From positions 124,001 through 188,000 of the forward strand of contig JBLDXI010000042.1 in the NCBI GenBank assembly GCA_047495785.1: a stretch of DNA of 64,000 nucleotides. The letters run 5' to 3'. Under the pieces are notes generated by a model that worked only from the letters and a program-made list of their open reading frames with translations, was not told the origin of the DNA and did no database searches. Position 1 is the first letter of the stretch. Each line of letters opens with the position of its first letter. Shown in pieces: positions 22,660 through 33,173 of this stretch. Source of the stretch: Lepidodermella squamata (lineage: Eukaryota > Gastrotricha). A program made the position numbers and the translations under genes.

Positions 22660-23087
22660 GATAGACTGAAGTCCGTCGCACGATTGAAAAATGCTGATGA
22701 GAAGGTAGCAGCAAGCTTGCGAACATGATATCTCAAATACACTTCTAGCCGCGGTGCAAGGTTGCATAATAAATGAAACACGTTAAGACATGTGAGGGTA
22801 GAACGGCGTTGTTCCATAGTTAAATAAAATAAAACTGTCTAGAACTTCCGCGAATTTCCCGTGCTCGATTGTCGATAATTGATTCATTTGGCGTCAATTG
22901 TCAAACCCGGAAGAAGAACATATTGCTGGGATCCTTTCGTTCAAAGGTTCCTTCGAAGCTTCACGCGAAAAAAAGGCGAATGAAGGGATGAAGGCGGAGT
23001 TGTTTCTCGTTTCCACAGGTTCCAGTCACGATTTGTCCTAGAAATATGAAATTACATAAAGGATTTTTAGAATCCGTTTGTCTCTAT

Positions 23088-23952
23088 CTATCCAGTAGAG
23101 CTGTCGCGGTTAAAAAAAATCAGTCCTCCGGTTAACCCGGTTAGGTTACTCACAATTTTAATTTTAACCCGGTTAACCCGGTTAACCCGGTTAATCGCCG
23201 GTTAACCGCCGGTTAAGCGCAATTACTGTTTTTATATGTAGTTTTTAGAGTGCTTTTAAAGTCAAATTTGATAGGAAATTCGGATTCGGCGTGAAATTCT
23301 GCGTTAGAACATGTATAACACTATGTTTTTCAATTAATCCAAGAAAAACTTATTTTTCACTAAATAGTGCAAATTGAAATTTTATAAATGAAAATATCTT
23401 AATAACTTATCAACGGTTCGTTTTTTGAGGGTTTTGTCACCCACAGGGCGGATATCTGGCCTAATATTACATGGGTAATCGAATAGAACTGTCAGATTTT
23501 GAAAAAGTTGCTTCCGATAGCTTCCGGAAGCAATTACCGATAATTACCAGGTCGTAAAATTTATTGCACCCTTATTTTTTATGGAAATACCCCGCAATAT
23601 ATCAAATTATGCAGAAATTCACGCAGATTTCAAATTTGATGTCTATATCTTTATATGGGCAATACTTGATACCGATAATTGCTTTACCAACCTTATAATG
23701 TTGTTTATTCAAATTTGAAACTTGCGCCATATAGAAATATTTTGCATAACGTTTTTAACAGTAGCTGTGGTTGATTGCAGACTGTTGAAGCCACGCTGTG
23801 ATTTGGCACCATTTAAATTTTTTTAACCGGCGGTTAACCGCGGTTAATTTCAATAACTTTGGCTCTAACCGGGTTACGCCGGTTATAACCTAACCGGCAG
23901 TTAACCGCGGTTACTCGGTTAAATTCTTAACCGCGACAGCTCTACTATCCAG
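23088..23952. mobile_element. Non-autonomous hAT element (MITE)
   Basis: Element 23096-23944 (849 bp) with perfect 18-bp inverted ends TAGAGCTGTCGCGGTTAA, flanked by the 8-bp duplication CTATCCAG (23088-23095, 23945-23952). The subterminal regions are packed with GGTTAACCGG-like repeats that would pair across the element. No ORF is present. End sequence differs from the 4.0-kb hAT, so it must depend on another transposase. Confidence 0.92.
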
Positions 23953-24106
23953 TAGCAGCATCCAGAAAATGAGAACGGAGAGTAAACTAATTTATTGTCT
24001 AAACAACGAGAAATTAACCCGATTACTCACTATTACGAAGATTCTCTCGCGTCCAGCTGATTTCTGTATTTCTTAATTTTACCAGTGCTTAAGAATTTAT
24101 CATCTT

Positions 24107-24313
24107 TGTTGAATAAGTCGCTCTACCGCCGTTAGTTCAAATGCTAACAATTTGCCATTCGCACTTGATCGTCGATCCGACCATTGCCGATTGCTGACGT
24201 AGGTTCCGTATGACTGACAAAGTGTTCATCGAAAAGCTCATCTATGCTAGGATCATTATTCAAGTTTCAATCTTTAAGATAAAGTCTAAATATTTCTCTC
24301 AATTGTCTTACAC
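24107..24313 (+). promoter_or_regulatory. Upstream cassette of the gene at 24314
   Basis: Distal motif TTGAATAAGTCGCTCTACCG (24109-24128) and proximal cassette from GCTGACGTAGGTTCC (24193) through CATCGAAAAGCTCATCTATG and AAGATAAAGTC. This is the version missing in the otherwise identical copy at 17716. Confidence 0.65.
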
Positions 24314-24656
24314 ATGACAGCAAAGATTGCATTGGCGATCGTCGTTTTGGTAAGAAGCTCCTCATAGTCTGTAACATGTAATAATCTATCGTTTATAGGC
24401 CGCTGTTACTCTCGTGGCACTCGCACACAAGGAAGGAGATTCCTGCAGTTTCAGCGATGGTCTACCGGGCAAATATAAGAAAATCGCAAAAACTGGTCAA
24501 ATTGTTTGCTCCTTTTCATTGGGAAAGCGTGAGGAAGAACAGCCAGAGCAAGTGGCACGGGAAACCTGTACACTTCCTAACGGAAAGCCTGGCAAGTATC
24601 GGCCTGTTGGTATTGGCGATCTCAAATATTGTGGGCCTATCAAGTGGAGACGATAG
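24314..24656 (+). CDS. Small secreted two-module protein, A type (twin of 17716)
   Basis: Exons 24314-24349 and 24399-24656 encode the same 97 aa as 17716-18058, including both 20-residue C-x-C modules and the GKR spacer. The intron is also identical. The 3' flank diverges by one indel: ~450 bases present after the stop at 17716 are absent here, after which the two flanks rejoin (CGAGCTAAGCAATAGAGCTC). The near-identity implies recent duplication or gene conversion. Confidence 0.78.
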
Positions 24657-25250
24657 ACTGGCGTCCGAGGCGAGCTAAGCAATAGAGCTCTGTGATCGAA
24701 GTTATGCGGATTCAGATTCAAATAAACCTGGGCAGTTTCGAACGGCGCGCGAAGTAGGATTCTCGGCCGGAATTTTATGACAGAAGGGTTCCCAGTCGTC
24801 TTTTTGGGGTTTCACCTCATTTCCCCCTGTACTTTGCGCATTGGTTTCAAGCCATGTTACATCGGGATCCCAATCAAAAGTCATTGGTCTTACAAAGGTT
24901 AGTTTTTTACAAAGGTTTATATCATATTGATTGACGACGAGATTGATTGATTGAAATGAACTGACGAGATGACGAAGCAAAGAAGAAAACATCCCCGGTA
25001 TAAAAGCTGGCTATTTGCTCACGTGGGGAATTGTGCTATGAACCGGGCGATGCGATAACAACTCAACAAAACAATGTTGTTGTGAATCCCCGTATTGAAT
25101 CAGTCGCTCTCCTACCACTCACCGCTACGGCTAAGCCTGCTCTATTATTAATTTCGGTTTTTTGCTAACCATACCAATGACTGGCACAAAGATCTTCGAG
25201 TTGGCCGAACGAGCTCAGATCATTAATTCATTTTCATCTTTCATCAATTA

Positions 25251-25456
25251 ATGGCATATCTCTCTTCAGTAACCGCTGTTCTGGTAAAATCAACTATCCC
25301 TATTTCCTAATTCACGTTGAATGTTTTACTTCATCTAACAGGTTGCGCTCAGCTCTCAGCATTGTCTTGGCATCGGCTGATGCTTATATAAAGAATGGAG
25401 ATGGATGTATCTTCAGTGGACACGAACTCGAAGATCCATGTGATGATGCCGAATAA
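25251..25456 (+). pseudogene. B-type small secreted gene, frameshifted and truncated
   Basis: Starts ATGGCATATCTCTCTTCAGT with the B-type intron. In exon 2 a 7-base duplication (CTCAGCT) shifts the frame within the signal peptide. Beyond it the sequence for ADAYIKNGDGCIF is readable and then ends in unrelated sequence (repeated GATCCATGTGATGATGCC). It is the B member of the third A-B cassette. Confidence 0.72.
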
Positions 25457-25602
25457 GAAATGCTAAATTCATATGAGATCCATGTGATGATGCCTTATAC
25501 GAAATGCTAAAAATTTCGAAAGGCGCTGTTGTCTAAACTGGATAATTAAAATGGGGTTGGGTTGCAATGGTTTTTTATTGTAACGATAATTTGAAGATAA
25601 AT

Positions 25603-25934
25603 TCACACGAGTGCTGCTCTCTGCCCTATCCTCATCGCACCCAAAAGCCTGTTTTTAATCATCAAGAGACTGTCAATACGTTTCCTTCGGCTGCAATTCC
25701 TCGCGCTTTCCCGCATTCGGATCGCAAAACAGTTGATTTTGCCCGAGATGTAACCCAAAAATGTGCACGCATCTCCTTCCTTCGGTTGCTGTTGCTGTTT
25801 TTGTTGTTCAGCGAATGACATGAGAGTAAGAGCGGCCTATGCATAAATATAACCAATGATTATTAAAGACTATAACGATGAACGATGATGATCCTCACCA
25901 AAACGACAATCGCCAATGAAAGCTTAGCTGCCAT
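25603..25934 (-). pseudogene. Inverted A-type small secreted gene, internally deleted
   Basis: Minus-strand exon 1 (25899-25934, MAAKLSLAIVVL), a 62-nt intron, and exon 2 from 25836 encode a signal, a QQKQQQQPKEGDACTF lead and the start of module 1 (CTFLGYISGK). A deletion then removes the rest of module 1; the DNA for the GKREE spacer is still recognisable but out of frame. The proximal cassette is present ahead of it (GCCGACGTAAGCC...CATC, about 25980-26050 read on the minus strand). Confidence 0.7.
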
Positions 25935-26050
25935 GGTTTTTTAATAATTGAAAGAAATAATTCGAATGTGAAAACTTGAATAATGAACCGAGTATAGATG
26001 AGCTTCTCGATAAGCACTTTGCCAGTCATCTCACTAGGCTTACGTCGGCC

Positions 26051-27115
26051 ATCGGCTCGATTGTTTACAAGCTATTATTACTGGCATGTTAGACCGACGA
26101 TCAAATGCGCCGTAACACCGTAACAGAGCGACAGAGGCAGATGAGGCAGAGTTAGAGGCAGAGCGACAGAGCAGCAGAGCGCGGACAAGCACAGTAATAG
26201 TAAAAACATAATAATAAGTGCAAGGCGATTCTCCCAGTGAGTAATACTATGGTAATAAACTGACCTGCGAACTAATCGTCCTAAGTGACGGCAAAGAGTG
26301 AATGGACTGAGATGAGAGGTGCCCAAGCTAATTCTCTATAAAAGCAACTGATCTGCGGCTTTGAACTGCCCTGCTGCCATCAGCATGGATCATGGATTCA
26401 CCCCTCATCCCAACTTTTGGTCTGAATTCACATGTATCACATCCTTAAAGAAGCTATTTCAACGACAATAAGATGAACATGCGGTTTAAGAATATCTCCC
26501 GCAACTTGAATTGTTCCTCTGTCGATGGTTAGATGGTTGGATTTCTTCATATCAAATTCGCTTAAAGCCGGGCTGCTAGGCTTAAAAAAACAGGCGTAGT
26601 CACCCGTTAAACCAGTGCTTTTCAAGAAAGCCTGAAACCGTTTGACAAGTTACTGCACAATTTCAGCGAGAAATCACCCTTCGATATTTGAACCGCAGAT
26701 TTCCTCAATGTTGCAATTTTCAGTTGTTCACAATTCACAATGAGAAATCAATTGTTAAATATCTGCAAAATGTTGGTGCCATCATGTAGAGAATGCAGTT
26801 CTGAGTTAGACTCTTGGGGTCTCAACTTTAATGGGTCAGCTGAGGATAAGAAAAAAATGCCTTAGGACCCCGGCAAAAACACAAGAAGAACCATTTATCG
26901 GAAAACATCAGGCCGGAAAATTCTTAGTGGCTCAGACCTGGCCAACCTAGTGCTAAAGATCGCTGATCGGCCTGACCAGTGGATCGAAATCAATTCTTCA
27001 AGCTGGTCAGGATCATAGCCAAACAATGCCAATGCACAAATTCACATCCTTATAACTCAAAAATCTCTCTACACAACATTGAGGTCTGGCGATGTATGGG
27101 AAATATTTCTTAGCT
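26051..27115. other. Gene-free stretch
   Basis: 26110-26190 is a purine-rich run of GACAGAGGCAGA-like units. The rest has no supported gene or repeat ends. Confidence 0.4.
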
Positions 27116-28381
27116 TCATTCTAGCATCTTGCGGCCATAATATAAGATGATCGCCGAAACTGTGAGAAACGCACTCGTCGCCACTAGAACATCGATGATT
27201 CTCAGCAGTCTAAAACCTTTCGAGGCGTCCCCTCTCCATAGACGAGTTTTGCCGAATTTATGCTCGCTGAGAGTAAGCGTGACCAAGGCGTAGATAGTGA
27301 TTAGGCCACAGATAACGTTCGCGCTTATCAAGATGTTGATCAGATAAATTTCATCGGCGGTCCGTGGGATGAGGGAGTCGACCAGCGCTAATAGGACTGA
27401 CGTCGCCAGGTTGACTGTAATGCAGAAGTTTGGCCGATCAGGGTGTCGCGGGTCCATGATCAGCGCTGAAATTTGCAAGATGAACAGGGTCGAAGAAGGG
27501 ACGAGAACATTGCCAACGTAGTACTCATGCTTCCGCTTCAGCATCAAGTTGATCGTTGCATGTGGATATGTCTTCGCATTTGAAAGCGATCCGTTGAACT
27601 CGATAAACTGCCAAATTTCGTTGTTGCGCAGAGGCGAATAAAGAACATCATAGTGTATCAACTCGATTTTCAAGTCAACTTCATTCGCAAAGTTCTCATT
27701 CTCAAACTCAAAAGTGCAAGTTGCGGTATCGAATGGGAATTTCGTATACTTGAAAAAGAAACAGCTGGTTGTGAACGGACGAACTGTGTAGATGAGAAAC
27801 CTTGGTTTAGGACCAACAAATGGTTGAACTTTGATCAATCTCTCGCTGTAAGTGCTGCGATAAAAGCAGTTTTTCAGCAATATATAAACGGTTACTATCT
27901 TAACGGCCGAGATTCGCCAACTGCGTTCAAGTGCTGCATGTCAGGCCACCAAACTTGATCGACTGGAACTTCGAATTGAACTCGAGATAATTGAGTAATG
28001 TTGAGTTTTTTGTAACCAGGCCACAACTCGCTTCTGATATCACGATCGCACGGGATCTCCCAAAATATGCGAAGCGACATCGTCGCCGTTAGACTAGGCA
28101 AATAGGCCGTGAAGCACAAATTCCCTATATTTTTCATAATTTGTTTCATACCTCATATCAAGATCGCTAACATCCTTAATGTAAGCAAGACTCAAGTGGA
28201 GGTAGCTGTTTATCGGCTGTGAGAAATTCTCCGTCTGCTGGTGATATTCCGCGGGCAAATTTCCAGCTAGGGCAATGGGGCACAGCTCGAAAAAGCGCTT
28301 TTTCATAGCGTCGGGTTCGTACTTTTTACTAGACACTGAATGCATGAGCGCACAAAAAATGAGTGCATTGGAAATCTGCAT
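27116..28381 (-). CDS. Cys-loop ligand-gated ion channel subunit
   Basis: Exons 28152-28381, 27905-28093 and 27116-27854 (58- and 50-nt introns) give 385 aa. I moved the start to Met 28381, which yields a signal peptide (MQISNALIFCALMHSVSS). The extracellular domain has the WWPD motif and a Cys-loop with FPFD (C-FFFKYTKFPFDTAT-C). Four membrane segments follow: M1 (YVGNVLVPSSTLFILQISAL), M2 after PDRPNF, M3 (EIYLINILISANVICGLI) and M4 (VLVATSAFLTVSAIILYY). The M3-M4 loop is short. The Cys-loop has 14 residues between cysteines instead of the usual 13. Subunits of this family form pentameric membrane channels opened by transmitters; the ligand and ion selectivity cannot be told from sequence. 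Confidence 0.85.
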
Positions 28382-28393
28382 GAGAATTCGCAC

Positions 28394-29470
28394 ACTTGAC
28401 GAACTTCTTCAATGTTGATGAAATATTCGACCTGTTGCTAGTCAAGTGAGGAGGGCTGAAAGTTCAATCGATCAAAATGCTTCCATACATATCCACCGGA
28501 AATTGACTATGCCGCCGAACCTTCGACCCGCACTTTTTTCGATTTTAGTTGCAATTTATTACCGAATGCACATGCCTTCCTTCATCAAGTCGAATCCGAA
28601 AACAACAGATATATGGAAATAAATGCAATATCTACCATTTGCAACCATAAAATTTAGACTTTGAACAGACAGTTAGAGAACTCAGCATTACGAGATGTTA
28701 TTCTTTCATTTCGAGCAGGCATGGAAACACTGTTGTAATCGGCCAAACTGGACAGAAAAGTGACAATTTTGAGTCCGCTGTTTCGTCAATATTAAAAGGG
28801 TTTGGGACGTACTTCAGTGAAAAATCTTCAAAATATGCGTTCGCTTCGCTAGTTTTTTCGGTTGAAATCAAAAGTCATTATGGCAAATATACAGCGAGCA
28901 CAATATTTTTAATCCCTGCCAGATCGCTCACTGAATAGCAATTTGACTTTACGCAAGAGACAGGGCGCATAGAGATCACGATAAAAGACTCCTTAAATGC
29001 AATATCGATTATCGAAACAATTTTCGTGCTGGGCTAAGACAACTAGATTTTGCAACGATCGAACAGTTTACGTAACAACCAAAATCTAAGTAACGCCTGG
29101 GAAAGACTGCTGTAACCTCATTTTTAGAAGGTTTTGGTGGAAAACCCTCAAAATTTCCTCCCTTCGCTGGTGTTGTTGGTATAAAAGTTTCTTGTAATTT
29201 TCACCAATGCGGGACAACAATTTCCCCTTCGAGATAGGTAACTACCAAAAATCATTTGTAACAACCAATCGTTTGCTTAATTTTTAATTTTTAATTGGAA
29301 TTAAATTTTTGAATTCAGGAAAAAGAGGTCCTTGAAGGCTTCATAGTCTGCATTTCCACCACACTGAAAAAAATTGGATAAGAGGGCGGAGAAGTTGATT
29401 TAATTTGATTCAGACAATTTTGTTGGTTATTTTGTTTTGCAAAATCTTTCACAATGATTTGATTCGCAAA
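28394..29470. other. Gene-free stretch
   Basis: Upstream of the channel gene. No supported gene, repeat ends or RNA. A short TTTTTAATTTTTAATTGGAATTAAATTTTT run lies near 29280. Confidence 0.35.
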
Positions 29471-29474
29471 TGAT

Positions 29475-30066
29475 TCAGCCCCTTGATTTACCTTGGAGTA
29501 ATGAAGGAGCCGCAGAATCGACCGAAAAAATTATCCTTTGCATTCGCCGAGGCCTCAACTTGAGCGTGAAAACTGGCGCATCAACAACAATCCGGTAGAA
29601 CAGTTTTTTCGGTGGTAGTCGCCGCCTGTCAATGTTGCGGGTGTACCAACAAACCGCGCGGCTTCGATTCGTTGGAAGCAGTTTTTCGCTCTCCAGGGGC
29701 GTCAACATCAAGGGCCAGTCTTTCCTTTCCCTGCCTATTACTGAAATGCGTCGGGAATTGAAAGAAGTCGCTAGCCGACTGGCGAAAGATGATGTGACTC
29801 TACAACAGCCTCTTCCCGAAAGGCTGATCGTCGACGAACAGTCAAATCGGAACATCGCCGGCTACATCACGGCTAAAATAAACGCGAAACGAGTCGCTGG
29901 TAAGAAACTAGCTCAAGATCTCATCCAGCCAGCACCCTCAAACAGCCGAGGCGGATTGGCAAGGCCCAATCGGGGTGTGCTGTCTATCGTCAATCATGCC
30001 ACTTATGATTGGATGTTAGCAATAATAATAATAATGATTAGAATTGAACTGAAGAGAACAAATTAA
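29475..30066 (+). other. Open frame, possible transposase relic
   Basis: The open frame (144 aa from Met 29632) reads through SLPITEMRRELKEVASRLAK and ERLIVDEQSNRNIAGYITAK. The NIAGYI-x-KI segment resembles motifs near the C-terminus of several DNA-transposase families, but there is no catalytic motif and no flanking inverted repeat. Upstream the same frame is interrupted by a stop near 29600. It could be a decayed mobile-element gene or a chance ORF. Confidence 0.25.
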
Positions 30067-30257
30067 GTGATATATAGTCAAATGACAAAAAAATAGGAAT
30101 GCCATGTAAGGAATGGTGGCAGCTTTCTTTCATCAGCTGCTAGCTGAATTTATGAAAAATTGCACTCAGCTTCACTCGGTTACCTCTCACAGTTTTTAGC
30201 CGTTATTTATGCCAAGTATACTTGAAGGCTATTTAAGGATTAAATTATCTCCGTTTT

Positions 30258-30280
30258 GTTGAATCAGTAGCTCTACCGCC
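30258..30280 (+). promoter_or_regulatory. Distal family motif
   Basis: TTGAATCAGTAGCTCTACCG, 158 bases before the start at 30416; the proximal TGACGTAGG cassette is not evident here. Confidence 0.55.
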
Positions 30281-30415
30281 CTCAAAGGCTAAGTGCTCAC
30301 TTAACGATCGATTCATGTGTTGACAGAAAAAGCCGTTGTCGAGAATCTTTGGCAAATTTAATTCATTCTTCCATTTTATTCTTTGTTCATTTTCATTTTC
30401 TCTCCAATTTCTATT

Positions 30416-30731
30416 ATGGCTAAGCTCTTTCTTCTAACCGTTGTTTCGGTAAAAATTTCGGTCAGAGATGAATGAATTCTCGATGAATGTAATATTTTTC
30501 CAGGCTGCAATTGTCATTGCATCGGCCATCAAGCCAGGCGACAAATGTGAAACCCAAGGCGTACAGGGCCGTTACGAGCGCGATGAAACCGGTTCTGCTT
30601 GGATTTGCGCAGTTGAAGAAGATGGGCGTGAAGGTGGGCGGATAGGCAGGGAGTGTAAGACGAGTAATGGCAAGCCTGACAGGATTACATTAGGCGACGG
30701 TGGTTGGCATTGCCGAGCAGCTCAAGGATGA
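30416..30731 (+). CDS. Small secreted two-module protein, divergent B-like
   Basis: Exons 30416-30448 and 30504-30731 (55-nt intron) give 86 aa. Signal peptide MAKLFLLTVVSAAIVIASA; module 1 (CETQGVQGRYERD...WIC) has 19 residues between cysteines, module 2 (CKTSNGKPD...WHC) has 18. The spacer VEEDGREGGRIGRE keeps a GR and replaces GKR. It is the most diverged full-length member and has an ordinary AATAAAAT signal near 30865. Confidence 0.72.
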
Positions 30732-30900
30732 ATGTAACACTGCTGCTGCTGCTGGGTGCGATGAGGAGGAGCAGCAAGATGAGAAGCAAGAATATCTGTG
30801 ACGAGTTTTTCAAATCGCCAAACCGTCTATATGAAAGCTAGATCTTGAATAGACTCGTTTGTTGAATAAAATGAGGCATGAGACTTTTCTCAGGGGAACG

Positions 30901-31207
30901 CCGCATTGTGTTTGAGGTTGTAAGTTGAAAAAAATCCGCACGCTGATTGGTCAGTTGGCTCGTATCCATGACTCCGCCTTGCTACTTGATCGTGCGATCT
31001 ATATAATTTGTGGCTTTTATTATTTTTATGAAGGCCGTATCGTAGCACGCGTTTCCAACAAATGCGTAAAACCATTCATAAAAAGATATTTTTTGCAAAC
31101 ATTTTATGGATCGCACGATCAAGTAGCAAGGCGGAATCATGGATACGAGCCAACTGACCAATCAGCGTGCGGATTTTTTTCAACTTACAACCTCAAACAC
31201 AATGCGG
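30901..31207. mobile_element. MITE with ~100-bp terminal inverted repeats
   Basis: Ends are CCGCATTGTGTTTGAGG and its complement, and the inverted match continues for about 100 bases (including CACGCTGATTGGTCAGTTGG and CTTGATCGTGCGATC) with very few differences. The central ~100 bases are unique. Long inverted ends without coding capacity are typical of foldback or MITE elements; I could not define a target duplication, so the superfamily is open. A weakly related stretch (GTGCGCTGATTGGTCA) lies near 47898. Confidence 0.8.
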
Positions 31208-31981
31208 GCATTGTCCTTACAAACATTATTTTTTTTTAATATTTTTCAAGTGCCTTTTGCGATTGTCATACTGCGAGGCAATAAGCCAGAAAACAGACGA
31301 AACGTTCATTTTTATTGTTACTTATTGGTGGAAATTTTCCTTTTCCCTGCCATCAACTTTCATTGCAATATTTTTGTACTGGGTTCGTTTTAATGTGAGA
31401 TAAAACAGGGCGCAAAGTACGGGATGAGGGAGTGAGGGGTGTCGTAGCCCCGAGTTCGGCAGGCCAAGGTGGAAATTACCGAAAAAACCACCGATGGGTC
31501 TTTGGTCATACAAATTGAGCCCGAAGATACTCCCTAGTTTGAGGATTCCACATTGAGCATGAGCCTGTGGATACCCTGAGCGACAATTTCGGGCCTTTTA
31601 ACTGCCTAAATCAAAAAAACTAAATATGCAAATTAGCGAGAGTTTGTCTGAGGACAGTTTTATGCTGAAAGTGTAGTTTTTTGAGGAGCTGGGGCAGCAG
31701 AACCGCGGTGAGAGTTTCGCTGTGAGGAATGCTTTCTACTGCGCACTGCGCAAAAAACTTGCTCCTCGCCAATAGAACTTTCACTTTGGGCCGTTAGCAA
31801 TTTATCGTTACTAATACTATACTAATGAAGCAATTTATCGTTCACTGTCTAGATCATCTAATTTTTCGCTGGCCCCTGGGAAAATCGTTGCTTAATCAAT
31901 TTCGTCGTTTTTATAGGTCTATGAGCCGTTTTCAAAATTCAGCACCATTAACAAGTTACGTAATGTAACACCGGCGTTACA

Positions 31982-33110
31982 ATGGGCGGATGCCCGCCTT
32001 ATACCTGTTGTGAGACGCAGTTGTTGTCATGTATTACTGATTGGCTGAAACTATTAGATCAACTCATTGATATAATTGTTATATACCTTGACCTGTCAAA
32101 AGCCTTCGATGTTGTGCCGATCTCTTTGTTACTATCCAAGCTCTCAGATATCAATATTTGTGGAAACCTGCACGCCTGGATAAAGGCTTTCTTGAGCGAC
32201 CGATTTTTCAGGGTAGCAGTGAATAACAGTGTGTCATCATGGTCGGCGGTCACTTCTGGAGTACCTCAGGGCTCTGTTCTAGGGCCGCTGCTGTTCTTGA
32301 TTTTCACGACAGAAGTAAATGTGTTGGTCGAGAGATCGATTGCAAAATTCTTCGCCGACGATACGAAGCTATAGCGGGCGATCCGTTCTTTAAGCGATTG
32401 CATCGAACTGCAGAAAGACTTGGATGAAATCATTAACTGGTTTGACGCTAACGGCCTGTCTGTGAATTCGAAAAAATGCGTCGTGCTTATACTCGGGCAA
32501 AACAAATTTATGTTCAAATTCAAAATTAAAGATGTCGAGCTTGATGTTGTGGACTCAGTGAAAGACCTCGGAATAATTATTGATAAAAATCTCACCTTCT
32601 CTGAGCACTGTAACGCATTGGCAACTAAATGTCACAGAATTAACGGTGTTATTTGTAAATCGTTCGCCTCTAAATCCTTACGTCTCAAAGCCTATAAAAC
32701 GTATACTTTATCTCGTCTTGACTTTTGCCCGTCTGTTTACTCACCTTACCTAATAACAGATATTGAAAAGGTCGAATCGATTCAAATCCGCTTCACAAAA
32801 CGTTTGCTATATCGTAGTACCTACTACTCATCGATCGAAGGCTCCTCCTATGAAGAACGACTAAAAAAGCTTGGGTTGTGTTCACTCGAATTAAGACGCT
32901 ACCAACACGATCTTGCGTTATGTCATAAAATGTACCAGCGTGCTGTGGACTTAAATTTCTCTGACTTCTTTAATATTTCCACTAATCCGCGCTTACCGCA
33001 TCATTCTGTTACAATGGAAAGCTACAGTCATTCTCCCCTTACCCCCCGGTCTCGGAACACTGCTATCAAGCGCGTGTCAGCTCTCGCTTATTTATTTATT
33101 ATTTCGCTTA
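31982..33110 (+). mobile_element. Truncated non-LTR retrotransposon (CR1/Jockey-like RT)
   Basis: One reading frame runs through reverse transcriptase motifs: IYLDLSKAFDVV, SGVPQGSVLGPLLFLIF, a FADD catalytic box and NSKKC...DLGIIID, then the C-terminal LGLCSLELRRYQHDLALCH. It is broken by a single TAG right after FADDTKL (32372-32374); the frame continues unchanged beyond it. The 5' part (endonuclease, start of RT) is missing, as in most LINE insertions. The 3' end runs almost into the small secreted gene at 33174. A fragment of the same family lies at 11249-11351. Inactive. Confidence 0.85.
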
Positions 33111-33173
33111 TTGTTGCACCTCATTTGCGGCCGCTCTTCATCCTCATCGTAGCCGGCAGCATTGGTGTGCAAT

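Noticed and set aside
32362-32430. Frameshift in the LINE reverse transcriptase
   Set aside because: Both open segments are in the same frame; the only lesion is one TAG codon after FADDTKL.
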